Shown here: piece by piece, positions 26,366 to 34,689 of the stretch
Layout of the letters: every line of letters starts with the position of its first letter
Position numbering within the stretch: the first letter of the stretch is position 1
DNA from: Halostella salina
GTDB lineage: Archaea; Halobacteriota; Halobacteria; Halobacteriales; Natronoarchaeaceae
Direction of reading: 5' to 3'
Assembly (NCBI RefSeq): GCF_003675855.1
Contig: NZ_RCIH01000001.1
Location: 310,001-374,000, forward strand
Length of the DNA: 64,000 nt
Made by a program: the position numbers and the translations under genes
The notes under the pieces: model-generated
Told to the model about the DNA's origin: nothing
Databases searched by the model: none
Seen by the model: the letters and a program-made list of their open reading frames with translations, nothing else

Positions 26366-27028
26366 CTACGCGTCGGCGCAGATATCGACGAAGTTCCGCA
26401 GGATCGTCAGCCCCGTCTCGCCGCTCTTCTCCGGGTGGAACTGCGTGCCGAACACGTTGCCGGCCTCGCTGGCGACGATGCTCGGGAACGCGGTCCCGTA
26501 GTCGGTCGTCGCCACCACCGCGTCGGCGTCGTCAGGCTGGGCGTAGTAGGAGTGGACGAAGTAGGCGTACTCCCCATCGACGCCGTCGACCAGCGGATGG
26601 TCGCGCTCGACGGAAAGTTCGTTCCAGCCCATGTGGGGCACTTTGCGGTCGCCGTCGAACCGGACGTTCGTCCCGGGGACGAGGGCGAGGCCCTGCACAT
26701 CGCCCTGGCCGGCGCGTTTGGCCTCCTCGCTGCTGGTCAGGAGCATCTGCATCCCGAGACAGATCCCGAAGACGGGCTGGCCGCGCTCGGCGGCGTCGAC
26801 GAGCGCCTCGCGGTACGGCCCGGCGTTCTCGACGCCCTCGCGGAACGCGCCGACGCCCGGGAGCACGATGCCGTCCGCCTCGGCGAACGTGCCGGGATCG
26901 TCCGAGACCGTCACGTCCGCACCGGCGCGCTCCAGCCCTCTGGTCACGCTCCGGAGGTTCCCGAGGCCGTAGTCGACGACGACGACCGACGCCGTCGCCT
27001 GGGTCGCCGTCTGCGTCTGCTGGCTCAT
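26366..27028 (-). CDS. hisH: imidazole glycerol phosphate synthase, glutaminase subunit HisH
   Basis: 220 residues from ATG 27028. It releases ammonia from glutamine for HisF in histidine synthesis. The class I glutamine amidotransferase triad is visible: Cys90 in FGICLGMQ, and the His-x-Glu pair in TQFHPEKSG near residues 199-201. VDYGLGNLRSV at the N-terminus is typical of HisH. No other his genes are adjacent. The longer start at 27055 lacks conserved residues. Confidence 0.95.
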   Translation of the reverse strand: MSQQTQTATQATASVVVVDYGLGNLRSVTRGLERAGADVTVSDDPGTFAEADGIVLPGVGAFREGVENAGPYREALVDAAERGQPVFGICLGMQMLLTSSEEAKRAGQGDVQGLALVPGTNVRFDGDRKVPHMGWNELSVERDHPLVDGVDGEYAYFVHSYYAQPDDADAVVATTDYGTAFPSIVASEAGNVFGTQFHPEKSGETGLTILRNFVDICADA

Positions 27029-27066
27029 GGCCGAACGTTGGCGGAGGCGGGGCAAGTCGCTTTCCC

Positions 27067-27729
27067 TTACACGACCTCGCGGAGTTCCGTCAGGTCCGCG
27101 ACCGTGTGGGTCGGCTCGCGCTCCAGCGGCTCCGGGTCGTGGTTCGGGCGGTCGACGTAGACGGAGTCGATCCCGGCGGCGTGGGCCGCCACCACGTCGG
27201 TCGCGCTGTCGCCGACGTACAGCGCGCGGTCGGCGTCGAGCGCGGCCAGCGCGTCCTCGATCAGGTCCGGTTCGGGCTTCTTCCGGGCGACGCCCGCGAC
27301 CGACATCTCGCGGCCGATCGCCGGGTCGAACCGGCCGGCGAGGTCGTAGTGGTCGACGATGAACTCGATAGTCGGGTGCTGGTTGTTGCTCACGATGGCA
27401 CAGTCCGCGTCGAACTCGTCGACGACGGCCACGTCGTCGTACAGCGCCTTCCCGCCGTTCTCGATGGCCTCGCGCTGAGCGCGCAGGACGTGGTGCTCGC
27501 GGCGCTCCCAGAACGCCTCGTGGTCGACGCCGTAGGTCTCGCAGATTGCGTCGAGGTCGTCCATCCGCCCCCGCATGCAGTAGTCGACGTGGTCCGGATC
27601 GGGGTCCGCGATGCCCACGTCCCGGAACGCCGCGCGGACCGCGGGCGCGATGACATCGGGCGTCGACCGCTCGACGATCACGCCGTCGTTGTCGAACAGG
27701 ACCGCGTCGTAGCTGGTGGCGTCTCCCAT
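27067..27729 (-). CDS. HAD-superfamily hydrolase, phosphatase-like
   Basis: 220 residues. Motif I is LFDNDGVIV with Asp13 and Asp15 as nucleophile and acid/base. Motif II is AIVSNNQ, motif III the Lys in RKKPEPD, and motif IV YVGDSATDV. A helical cap between motifs I and II places it with phosphoglycolate phosphatase/beta-phosphoglucomutase relatives. Substrate unknown. Same strand as hisH, 38 bp upstream of it, so co-transcription is possible. Confidence 0.85.
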   Translation of the reverse strand: MGDATSYDAVLFDNDGVIVERSTPDVIAPAVRAAFRDVGIADPDPDHVDYCMRGRMDDLDAICETYGVDHEAFWERREHHVLRAQREAIENGGKALYDDVAVVDEFDADCAIVSNNQHPTIEFIVDHYDLAGRFDPAIGREMSVAGVARKKPEPDLIEDALAALDADRALYVGDSATDVVAAHAAGIDSVYVDRPNHDPEPLEREPTHTVADLTELREVV

Positions 27730-27786
27730 TCGACCGCGGCTAGGGACCGGACGGCGATATATCCCGCGCTCGGACGTCGGGCCGTG

Positions 27787-28383
27787 TCAGAACTCCCCGA
27801 GCCGAGACTGGCCGCCCTCGCCCGCCCCCTCGCCGGCGAGGTCGGCCGCGGTCGCGATCGTCTCCTCGAACGTCCCGCGCTGGCTCCGGTCGTACAGCGT
27901 CGCTGCCGGGTGGACACAGACGAGCACGCGCCGCGGCTCGCCCGCAATCCGCACGTCCGACAGGTTGCCGGCCTCCTTGGTCACCGCCACGTCGCGTCCG
28001 AGCAGGTGCTGACTCGGCACCTTCCCGAGCGTGACGACAACCTCGGGGTCGACGGCGTCGATCTCGGATTCGAGATACCCGCGGCAGTTCGACAGTTCCT
28101 CCGTCGTCGGGTCGCGGTTCTCCGGCGGGCGACACCTGACGCAGTTGGTGATCCGGACCGCCCCGCGCTCCAGCCCAGCCTCCAGCAGCACCTCGTCCAG
28201 CACGTCGCCGCTCCGGCCGACGAACGGCTCGCCCTGCTCGTCCTCGTTGGCTCCCGGCGCTTCGCCGACGAACAGCACGTCGGCGTCCGCCGGGCCGGTC
28301 CCGTTGACGATCCGACTCCGGGACTCGCAGAGCGCAGGGCAGCGCTCGCAGTCCGTGACCGTCAGTCCGTCCATCCCGTCCAT
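27787..28383 (-). CDS. uracil-DNA glycosylase, iron-sulfur (type 4-like)
   Basis: 198 residues from ATG 28383. It removes uracil formed by cytosine deamination. The cysteines that hold the 4Fe-4S cluster are present: CERC near the N-terminus, CVRC and SNC in the middle. The catalytic motif is [12 protein letters not shown], followed by PFVGRSGD. The second motif is VCVHPAATL near the C-terminus. It lies 57 bp upstream of the HAD gene on the same strand, with a UPF0215 gene 69 bp further upstream. Confidence 0.92.
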   Translation of the reverse strand: MDGMDGLTVTDCERCPALCESRSRIVNGTGPADADVLFVGEAPGANEDEQGEPFVGRSGDVLDEVLLEAGLERGAVRITNCVRCRPPENRDPTTEELSNCRGYLESEIDAVDPEVVVTLGKVPSQHLLGRDVAVTKEAGNLSDVRIAGEPRRVLVCVHPAATLYDRSQRGTFEETIATAADLAGEGAGEGGQSRLGEF

Positions 28384-28452
28384 ACCGTCACGTTCGCCCG
28401 CCCCCACTATGCTCTTCGGGTTCGTCCGCCGTCGGCGGTCGTCGGTGCCACG

Positions 28453-29034
28453 TCACCCCGGGCCGACCCCGTCGCCCGGGTCCCGCCGCCGCAGGTCGTC
28501 CCCCGCACGCGCCGCCAGCCGTGCCACGCGGAGCGGCTCGGGGCGGCCGCCCGCCGGCGTGAACGCGCGGACGACGCGGGCGGCCTCGTCGTCGTCGACG
28601 CCGACGCTCCGGACGAACACCGTATCCCCGTCCACCTCGACCTGCCGACGCGGCGGCAGCGCCTCGTACGCCGCCAGCCGGCGGTCCAGCGCGTCGCCGT
28701 CGAACGCCTCACGGAGCGACGGCTCCAGCCCGTCGCTGTCCTCGAACGTGACCGCGAGGGCGGGGCGCTCGGTCGCGGCGTGGACGCGCTCCAGGTCGAC
28801 GACGTTGTACCACGCCAGCGCGACGCCGGCCACCAGCACGTAGCGTACGTCCTCGCGGTCCAGCCGCTCCCAGAGGTCGACGGTCCCGGCGGTCGCGTCG
28901 CTCCCGCCCACGGTGCACGAAGAAAACGCGAACCCGTCGACGACGCGGGACGCCCGGACGACCGCGCCGGCCAGCGTGCTCCGGTCGCCGCGGTACGATT
29001 CGGCCACGCCGAGCGCCCGCGTTCCGGGTTTCAT
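28453..29034 (-). CDS. UPF0215/DUF99 family protein, endonuclease V-like
   Basis: 193 residues from the second of two consecutive ATGs (29034); the first adds one Met. [27 protein letters not shown] and [15 protein letters not shown] are typical of the archaeal DUF99 family, described as endonuclease V-like by fold. Activity has not been shown for this group as far as I know. The 5' end is unusual because the ATG directly adjoins a long palindrome that reaches back to the stop codon of the upstream gene. Confidence 0.85.
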   Translation of the reverse strand: MKPGTRALGVAESYRGDRSTLAGAVVRASRVVDGFAFSSCTVGGSDATAGTVDLWERLDREDVRYVLVAGVALAWYNVVDLERVHAATERPALAVTFEDSDGLEPSLREAFDGDALDRRLAAYEALPPRRQVEVDGDTVFVRSVGVDDDEAARVVRAFTPAGGRPEPLRVARLAARAGDDLRRRDPGDGVGPG

Positions 29035-29035
29035 C

Positions 29036-29117
29036 ATAGTGTTCGCTCTCGTCACGTATCGGTGGTCGCCGGTGTCGGAGCTGGCGACTACCGGTACACA
29101 GTGAGAGCGAACACTAT
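29036..29117. repeat. 82-nt two-stem palindrome filling a stop-to-start gap (element A)
   Basis: Outer stem ATAGTGTTCGCTCTC (29036-29050) with GAGAGCGAACACTAT (29103-29117), 15 perfect pairs; 5x5 internal loop; inner stem 29056-29070 with 29083-29097, 15 pairs including two G-T; 12-nt loop. On the minus strand it starts at the last base of the DUF5786 TGA codon and ends within the first ATG of the UPF0215 gene. The same design and terminal sequences occur at 57441-57521. Confidence 0.8.
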
Positions 29118-29302
29118 CAGCTCGCGTCGCTCTCCTTGATGTCCTTCAGTCGGTCGATCAGTTCGTCGCTCGACGCCCCGATCTCGAACTCGACATCGCC
29201 GTCGTGGTCGTTTGCCCCTGTCGCTACCCCGTCGTCATCGTCGATGTCGGCGTCGATGTTCTGGTTCTCTTGTTCCGATTCGTCGTAGCTCCCGAAACCC
29301 AT
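29117..29302 (-). CDS. small acidic DUF5786 protein
   Basis: 61 residues from ATG 29302 (MGFGSYDESEQENQNIDADI). The MGFGSYDESEQ start and the closing SSDELIDRLKDIKE match the haloarchaeal DUF5786 family of unknown function. Highly acidic, no cysteines, no membrane segment. A TATA-like run lies about 30-37 nt upstream. The stop codon is the first element of a long palindrome that links it to the UPF0215 gene. Confidence 0.8.
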   Translation of the reverse strand: MGFGSYDESEQENQNIDADIDDDDGVATGANDHDGDVEFEIGASSDELIDRLKDIKESDAS

Positions 29303-29330
29303 GCTACACACGTCACTAACGACTTCGACC

Positions 29331-29340
29331 TAAAAAATTC
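29331..29340 (-). promoter_or_regulatory. TATA-like box of the DUF5786 gene
   Basis: The minus strand reads GAATTTTTTA, 29-38 nt upstream of the ATG at 29302. It may also drive the UPF0215 gene through the palindrome. Confidence 0.5.
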
Positions 29341-29432
29341 CTCGCAGGCGACAACCCGGTGGTATTTTCGATGAATCGACCGGGACCGCTCGGTCCCGCA
29401 CCGTTTTCCCGGTCGACCACCCACTGTGACGC

Positions 29433-30044
29433 ATGGAGGTCGTCAACGTCACCGCGGACGCGGACACGTTCACCTGCAACGCCTACCTCGCCCTCGGCGA
29501 GCGAACGACGCTGGTCGACGCCGGGTCGATGCCGGGCGTGGTCGACCGGATCCGCGAGGCAACCGCCGGCGTGGATGCCGTCGTGCTGACCCACCAGCAC
29601 GGCGACCACGTCGAGGAACTCGACGCCGTCGTCGATGCGTTCGACCCCGAGGTCGTCGCGTACGCCGACCACCCCCACCGGACGCGGGCGATCGACGACG
29701 GCGACGAGGTGGTCGTCGGCGACGAGCGGACCGAGGTGGTGTTCACGCCCGGCCACGCCGACGACCACGTCTCGCTGGTCGGCCCGGAGAGCATCTTCAG
29801 CGGCGACGTGGTCGTCCACGACGACGGCGCGTTCGACTACGGGAGCTTCGGCCGGACCGACTACCCCGGCCAGTCCCGTGAGGCACTCATCGACAGCATC
29901 GAGCGCATCCTCGACCGACTCCCGGACGGCGTCGAACACATGTACGCCGGCCACGGGGGCGTGTTCCACGGCGACGTCCGGGACGTGATCGAGACGGCGC
30001 TGTCGCGGGCGGAAAAGCGCGAGCCGAAGTACCCTGACGAGTAG
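29433..30044 (+). CDS. MBL-fold metallo-hydrolase (glyoxalase II-like)
   Basis: 203 residues. The metal-binding motif THQHGDH is at residues 53-59, with further ligands in FTPGHADDHV, FSGDVVV and YAGHGG. This short single-domain layout resembles hydroxyacylglutathione hydrolase-like proteins, and substrate is not predictable. It is divergent from the DUF5786 gene, with A/T patches around 29362. It ends 41 bp from the convergent rpl40e. Confidence 0.82.
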   Translation: MEVVNVTADADTFTCNAYLALGERTTLVDAGSMPGVVDRIREATAGVDAVVLTHQHGDHVEELDAVVDAFDPEVVAYADHPHRTRAIDDGDEVVVGDERTEVVFTPGHADDHVSLVGPESIFSGDVVVHDDGAFDYGSFGRTDYPGQSREALIDSIERILDRLPDGVEHMYAGHGGVFHGDVRDVIETALSRAEKREPKYPDE

Positions 30045-30085
30045 CGCGGCTGGCCGGCGGCGAACGAAGCGGAAAAACGACCGAG

Positions 30086-30235
30086 TTACGCGCTGCGGGA
30101 CTCCTTCGCCTTCGGGCGGAGGTTCCCGTAGCCGCACTTCCGGCACTTGTCGGTCCGCTTGGGGTTGCGGGCGTTACAGCGCATGCAGATCATCTTGTCG
30201 AGGATTCGCCCCTCCGCTTTGTCGAACGTAGCCAT
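30086..30235 (-). CDS. rpl40e: 50S ribosomal protein L40e
   Basis: 49 residues ([20 protein letters not shown], then [20 protein letters not shown]). Two zinc-binding pairs, Cys17/Cys20 and Cys31/Cys34, match L40e, and the basic C-terminus [10 protein letters not shown] is typical. A TATA-like box (30256-30265) lies about 25-30 nt upstream, in the 48-bp gap to tsr3. The pairing with tsr3, a ribosomal RNA modification gene, fits a ribosome-assembly cluster. Confidence 0.95.
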   Translation of the reverse strand: MATFDKAEGRILDKMICMRCNARNPKRTDKCRKCGYGNLRPKAKESRSA

Positions 30236-30255
30236 ACCCGCCCGTTGCCAGCGGC

Positions 30256-30265
30256 CGGATAAAAG
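30256..30265 (-). promoter_or_regulatory. TATA-like box of rpl40e
   Basis: The minus strand reads CTTTTATCCG, 21-30 nt upstream of the rpl40e ATG, suggesting transcription independent of tsr3. Confidence 0.5.
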
Positions 30266-30283
30266 GGTTTCCGAGTGCGCTCG

Positions 30284-30778
30284 CTACTCCTCGGCGAGGT
30301 ACTCGTCCTGAACGGCCACCACCTCGGCCGAGTCCTCGCAGTCCGCGTACCGTTCGAGGGGTTCGGCGTTCAGCTGCAAGAACGTCTCGCCCCACGTGAA
30401 CTTCGAGAGGATCCGTTCGGCGTGCTCGCGTTCGCCGAGGATCGTCAGCCCGGCGGCCAGCGCCTCGACGGTCGTCAGGCGGAACGGCTTCCCGTAGTTG
30501 ACGGGGTTGGCGGCGACGAGGAAGGGGAGCGCCCGGTGTTCGCCCGGCAGGTCGAACATCGCCTCGCCGGCCGTCTCCCACGAGCAGTCGAGCGCGACGA
30601 GCCGTCCGGCGTCGGCGTCGGCCGGCGACAGCGCCCGCTCCGCGTGGGGGTTCAGCACGACGCCGTACGGCGTCGCCCCCGCCGTCGGATGGAGTTCGGC
30701 CAGGTCGAAGCGGTCGAGCTTCCGGGCCGTGCATTTGTCGGGGTCGTCGTCGCCCTCGTACAGGACGTGCAGGTCCAC
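30284..30778 (-). CDS. tsr3: Tsr3 (DUF367) 16S rRNA aminocarboxypropyltransferase
   Basis: 164 residues from a GTG at 30778 (reading [20 protein letters not shown]). A TTG at 30805 would extend it into sequence without conservation. Tsr3 transfers the 3-amino-3-carboxypropyl group of SAM to the hypermodified uridine of small-subunit rRNA. Typical motifs are [31 protein letters not shown] and [11 protein letters not shown]. It is followed by rpl40e 48 bp downstream on the same strand. Confidence 0.92.
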   Translation of the reverse strand: MDLHVLYEGDDDPDKCTARKLDRFDLAELHPTAGATPYGVVLNPHAERALSPADADAGRLVALDCSWETAGEAMFDLPGEHRALPFLVAANPVNYGKPFRLTTVEALAAGLTILGEREHAERILSKFTWGETFLQLNAEPLERYADCEDSAEVVAVQDEYLAEE

Positions 30779-30883
30779 GCGTCGGCGTAGACGGGTGGCC
30801 GGCAAAAACGCTCGGACTCCGCCGCCGGACGCCGGCGAGGCGGCGGGAGAACAGTTAAGGGAGCAGCGTCACCCGGTGCCCGT

Positions 30884-31768
30884 ATGATCGAGGTCGGAGA
30901 CGACGCCCCATCGTTCCGGCTGCCGGGTACAGTCGACGGCGAGTTCGCCGAGTTCGCGCTGGACGACTACGTCGGCGAGTCGATCGTCGTCCTGGTGTTT
31001 TACCCCGCGGACTTCAGCCCGACCTGTACCGACGAGCTGTGTAGCCTCCGGGACTTCGACGTGGTCGCCCTCCGGAACGAGGTGACGATCCTCGGCATCT
31101 CGGGCGACAGCGCGTACAGCCACCGGGCGTTCGCCGAGGAGTACGGCCTCGGGTTCCCGCTGTTGTCCGACTCCCTCGGCGACGTCGCGGCGAAGTACGG
31201 CGTCCGCCACGACGAGTTCCGCGGCCACGCGCACCGCCCACAGCGGTCGGTGTTCGTCGTCGACGTGTCCGGGACCGTCCAGTACATCTGGGTCGCGGAC
31301 GCGACGGTGGAGCTACCGGATCTGGACGCCGTCCGCGACGCGATCGAGTCGGTGCAGGACGACGGCGTTGCGATCGAACGCTACCGGACCGCGGGGAATC
31401 ACTATCGGTACGGCCGTTCGGAGTTCGACGCGGCCCGGGAGCGCTACGAGGCGGCCGGGAGCGACGACGCGGGCGACTGGGCCGCCGCGGCCGACGGGTT
31501 CGAGGAGGCGGAGGGGTACTTCGACTCGGCGGTGGGTTCCTTCGCCGCCGCAGAGCGGTTCGGGTCCGGTCCGATCGCGGACAGCGCGGCGACGGCTGGC
31601 GATGTCGCTGACGCGTATCGGCGGGCAGCGAAGTGGTTCTCGGAGTCGGCGGACTACTACGCCGACGGCCGCCCCGACCTGGGCGACGAGTACCGCGAGG
31701 ACGCGGCCGACGCGCTGGCGTCGGTCGAGGACGAGTCGGTCCCGGACCTGTACGCGCTCGGTCAGTGA
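30884..31768 (+). CDS. peroxiredoxin (AhpC/BCP type) with C-terminal helical extension
   Basis: 294 residues. Residues 1 to about 155 form a thioredoxin-fold peroxiredoxin with peroxidatic Cys48 in PADFSPTCTDELC and a second Cys53, as in the BCP/PrxQ class, which reduces peroxides with thiol donors. The remaining about 135 residues are Ala-, Tyr- and Glu-rich helices with repeat-like spacing (YRYGRSEFDAARERYEAAG; EEAEGYFDSAVGSFAAAERF; AYRRAAKWFSESADYYADG), resembling TPR/helical-bundle architecture. This tail is unusual for the family. Confidence 0.85.
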   Translation: MIEVGDDAPSFRLPGTVDGEFAEFALDDYVGESIVVLVFYPADFSPTCTDELCSLRDFDVVALRNEVTILGISGDSAYSHRAFAEEYGLGFPLLSDSLGDVAAKYGVRHDEFRGHAHRPQRSVFVVDVSGTVQYIWVADATVELPDLDAVRDAIESVQDDGVAIERYRTAGNHYRYGRSEFDAARERYEAAGSDDAGDWAAAADGFEEAEGYFDSAVGSFAAAERFGSGPIADSAATAGDVADAYRRAAKWFSESADYYADGRPDLGDEYREDAADALASVEDESVPDLYALGQ

Positions 31769-31796
31769 CCGACCCGCGGTCGGCTGACCGACGGTA

Positions 31797-31958
31797 TCAC
31801 CGCCGGAGTACGCCGACCGCGACACCGACCGACGGCAGGGACACCAGCAGGAGCGCGAGGATCCCGCCGAACCAGACCGAGACGACGTTGAGCCCGAGCA
31901 GCGTGATCAGGATGACCGCCTTCTGGTTGATGGAGAGCATGCGCGCCGGTTCGGCCAT
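31797..31958 (-). CDS. 53-residue membrane protein
   Basis: A short gene encoding MAEPARMLSINQKAVILITL, then a continuous hydrophobic span to VGVAVGVLRR. About 35 residues are hydrophobic, enough for one long or two short membrane helices. Codon use fits coding sequence. It is divergent from the NTF2-like gene (68 bp) and convergent with the peroxiredoxin (28 bp). Function unknown. Confidence 0.55.
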   Translation of the reverse strand: MAEPARMLSINQKAVILITLLGLNVVSVWFGGILALLLVSLPSVGVAVGVLRR

Positions 31959-32026
31959 GGGCGGCAAACCGTCTTCGGTCCCGGGCGACCGACGGGTTTT
32001 CCAGCCCCCCGGCCGCAGTGGGGAGC

Positions 32027-32359
32027 ATGGCCGACGCCGAGGCGACGGTCCGGGCGTACTACGCCGCGCTCGACGAGGGGGCGTACGGCGACCTCGAGTC
32101 GCTGCTCGCGCCCGACTTCGTCCAGCACCGACCGGACCGGACGTTCGAGGGCCGCGAGGCGTTCGTCGCGTTCATGCGCGACGACCGGCCGATGACCGAC
32201 ACGACACACGAGCTGCTGACCGTGTTCGTCGCCGGCGACGCCGTCGCGGTTCGCGGCCGCCTGCTCGACGCCGACGGCGAACCGCTGTTCCCCTTCGTCG
32301 ACGTCCACGAACTGGACGGTGACGGCCGGATCGAGCGCCTGGAGACGTTCACGCGGTGA
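32027..32359 (+). CDS. NTF2/SnoaL-like fold protein
   Basis: 110 residues from ATG 32027 (MADAEATVRAYYAALDEGAY). The pattern of an N-terminal helix followed by FVQHRPDRTFEGREAFVAFM and HELLTVFVAGDAVAVRGR matches the nuclear transport factor 2/SnoaL cone-shaped fold. Proteins of this size are ester or small-molecule handlers of diverse function, so the role is open. It is convergent with serS (6 bp apart). Confidence 0.75.
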   Translation: MADAEATVRAYYAALDEGAYGDLESLLAPDFVQHRPDRTFEGREAFVAFMRDDRPMTDTTHELLTVFVAGDAVAVRGRLLDADGEPLFPFVDVHELDGDGRIERLETFTR

Positions 32360-32365
32360 GCGCCC

Positions 32366-33748
32366 CTACTCCCGCTCGCCCGCACCAAGGGCGCTCTCGC
32401 CGACGGGGTCCTCACCCTCGATGACCTCCTGGCCGCCCATGTACGGGCGGAGCGCCTCCGGCACCGTGACGGTGCCGTCCTCGTTCTGGTAGTACTCCAT
32501 GACGGCGACCATCACGCGCGGAACGGCCAGCCCCGACCCGTTCAGCGTGTGGAGGTACTCGGCGCTCTCGTGGCGCTCCGGCCGGTAGCGCAGGCCGGCG
32601 CGGCGCGCCTGGAAGTCCTCGAAGTTCGAGACGCTGGAGACCTCTAGCCAGCGCCCGCCTTCCTCGGGGCCGTCGTCCATGTCGTCGCCCGGTGCCCACA
32701 CCTCGATGTCGTACTTTTTGGCCTGGGTAAAGCCCATGTCGCCGGTGCACATGTCCAGCACGCGGTAGGGGAGGCCCAGACGGTCCAGCACTTCCTCGGC
32801 CTCGCCGAGCAGGCCCTCCAGCCGGTCGTAGCTCTCGTCGGGGCGGACGAAGTTGACGAGTTCGACCTTGTGGAACTGGTGGACGCGGACGTACCCCCGG
32901 GTCTCGGTGCCGTGCTCGCCGGCCTCGCGCCGGAAGTTCGGCGAGAACGCCTGGTGTTTGACGGGGAGGTCGTCGTCCAGCAGGATCTCGTCGCGGTACA
33001 TGTTCGTCACCGGTACCTCGGCGGTCGGCAGGAGCCAGAGGTCGTCGTCGTCGTACTCGTCGTCCTGCCGCGCGCCGACGCGGTAGGCGTCGTCGGCGAA
33101 CTTCGGGAGCTGTCCCGTCCCCCGCATCGACTCGCTGTTGACGGGGATCGGCGGGAGCACGTCGTCGTACCCCTGCTCGCGGTGCACGTCGAGCATGAAC
33201 TGGACCAGCGCGTGCTCCAGCCGCGCGCCGGCCCCCTTGACGAACTGGAAGCCGCCGCCGGTCACCTTCGCGCCGCGCTCGAAGTCGAGCACGTCCAGTT
33301 CCTCGCCGAGGTCGTAGTGGGGGACGACCTCGTCGGGCAGGTCCCGCAGGTCGTCGAACCCCTCGCGGTAGCGCTCGACGTTGTCGCTCTCGTCGTCGCC
33401 GACCGGGACGCTCTCGTGGGGGACGTTCGGCAGTGCGAGCATGCGCTCGTCGAGTTCTGCGGCGAGTTCGTCGGCGCGCTCCTCGACCGACTCCAGTTCG
33501 GCCTTGAGTTCGCTGGAGCGCTCGATTGCCTCCTGAGCCGCCTCCTCCTTGCCCTCCTGTTTCAGCTCCCCGATGCGGCTCGACACCTCGTTGCGCTCGT
33601 GGCGCAGGTCGTCGCCGCGGGCCTTCAGCTCGCGCCACTCCTCGTCCAGCGCGAGCACCTCGTCGACATCGACGCCGTCGACCCCCTTGCGGTCGACGGC
33701 CTGCCGGACCTCGTCGGGGTGCTCGCGTAGATACGTCCGGTCGAGCAT
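32366..33748 (-). CDS. serS: seryl-tRNA synthetase
   Basis: 460 residues of class II synthetase. It charges tRNA-Ser, one copy of which lies in this window. The N-terminal long coiled-coil arm (about residues 30-105, rich in EEWRELKARGDDLRHE-like heptads) binds the tRNA variable arm. Class II motifs 2 and 3 appear as FRREAGEHGTETRGYVRVHQ and TLNGSGLAVPRVMVAVMEYY. A T-rich patch (33775-33782) lies about 30 nt upstream of the ATG. This is the common bacterial/haloarchaeal form, not the methanogen-specific type. Confidence 0.97.
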   Translation of the reverse strand: MLDRTYLREHPDEVRQAVDRKGVDGVDVDEVLALDEEWRELKARGDDLRHERNEVSSRIGELKQEGKEEAAQEAIERSSELKAELESVEERADELAAELDERMLALPNVPHESVPVGDDESDNVERYREGFDDLRDLPDEVVPHYDLGEELDVLDFERGAKVTGGGFQFVKGAGARLEHALVQFMLDVHREQGYDDVLPPIPVNSESMRGTGQLPKFADDAYRVGARQDDEYDDDDLWLLPTAEVPVTNMYRDEILLDDDLPVKHQAFSPNFRREAGEHGTETRGYVRVHQFHKVELVNFVRPDESYDRLEGLLGEAEEVLDRLGLPYRVLDMCTGDMGFTQAKKYDIEVWAPGDDMDDGPEEGGRWLEVSSVSNFEDFQARRAGLRYRPERHESAEYLHTLNGSGLAVPRVMVAVMEYYQNEDGTVTVPEALRPYMGGQEVIEGEDPVGESALGAGERE

Positions 33749-33890
33749 TGTTGTCCGTGGGTTCTCGACGCCGTGGCAAAACCGTGTCGGAACTGTGGGA
33801 CGCCGTCACGGTGGCGGGGCGTCGGTCGCGGCCGCCGGGGTCCGACCGGCCACCCCACGCTTATGCGCCGGCGGTCCCCAGTAGGGACGT

Positions 33891-34622
33891 ATGTCCGACC
33901 GTTTCCACGCGTCCCGCCGCGGGGTGCTGACGGCGACCGCCGCGGCGCTTGCGGTCCCCGCTGTCGTCGGGGCGCGCTCGGCGACCGAGGCCGACACACA
34001 GACCGAGACGTTTCGGCTGGCGAGCGACCTCGACGGCTGGCGGGGCGTCGCCCCCGCCGCGATCGAGGGCGAGATGAACCCGACGCTGTCGCTGACGCCG
34101 GGCGAGGAGTACGAGATCGTCTGGGAGAACGCCGACGGCGTCTCACACAACCTGTACGTCGAGGACGGGAGCGGCGACGCGGTCGCCAGCACCGAGACGG
34201 TCGGCGAGGAGGGCGCGACCCGCTCGGTGACGTTCACCGCGACCGAGGCCGTCGCGACGTACCGCTGTCGCATCCACGGGTCGATGACGGGCGACGTGCA
34301 GGTCGGGTCGGAGACGACGACCACAACGACCGAAGACGGCGGGACCGACACGACCCAGGCGTCGGACACGACCGGCGTCGACGGCGGAACGACCACGACC
34401 GACACGGCCGAAACGACGGCCGACGGAGGCGACGACGGCACGGACGCCACGGACGGCGACGGCGGAGCGGGTGACGACGGCAGCGACGGATCCGGGGACG
34501 GCGACGACAGGGAGGACGGCGGCGACGGCTCCAGCGACTCCGGCGGACAGCCCGGGTTCGGCGTCGCCGCGGCGGTCGCGGGGCTGGCCGGCGCGCTCGG
34601 CCTGCGGCGTCGGCGACGCTGA
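33891..34622 (+). CDS. copper-binding (halocyanin/plastocyanin-like) surface protein with PGF-CTERM-like tail
   Basis: 243 residues. The start MSDRFHASRRGVLTATAAAL is a twin-arginine signal. A cupredoxin domain follows with candidate type 1 copper ligands His86 (SHNLY), Cys126, His129 and Met132 (YRCRIHGSM), suggesting electron transfer outside the cell. A Thr/Asp/Gly-rich linker of about 75 residues (possible O-glycosylation) ends in QPGFGVAAAVAGLAGALGLR and an Arg-rich end, a PGF-CTERM-type signal normally processed by archaeosortase and lipid-anchored. Confidence 0.85.
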   Translation: MSDRFHASRRGVLTATAAALAVPAVVGARSATEADTQTETFRLASDLDGWRGVAPAAIEGEMNPTLSLTPGEEYEIVWENADGVSHNLYVEDGSGDAVASTETVGEEGATRSVTFTATEAVATYRCRIHGSMTGDVQVGSETTTTTTEDGGTDTTQASDTTGVDGGTTTTDTAETTADGGDDGTDATDGDGGAGDDGSDGSGDGDDREDGGDGSSDSGGQPGFGVAAAVAGLAGALGLRRRRR

Positions 34623-34689
34623 CCGGGTCGGGACGGTGTCACGTGCCGCGGCACGAGGTTTTTTGCCGCCCGGGGGCGGCGGTTTTCCC

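Noticed and set aside
29036-29117. Element A as an ordinary insertion sequence end
   Set aside because: There is no transposase frame within or near it, and no clear target-site duplication. A MITE origin remains possible but cannot be shown here.
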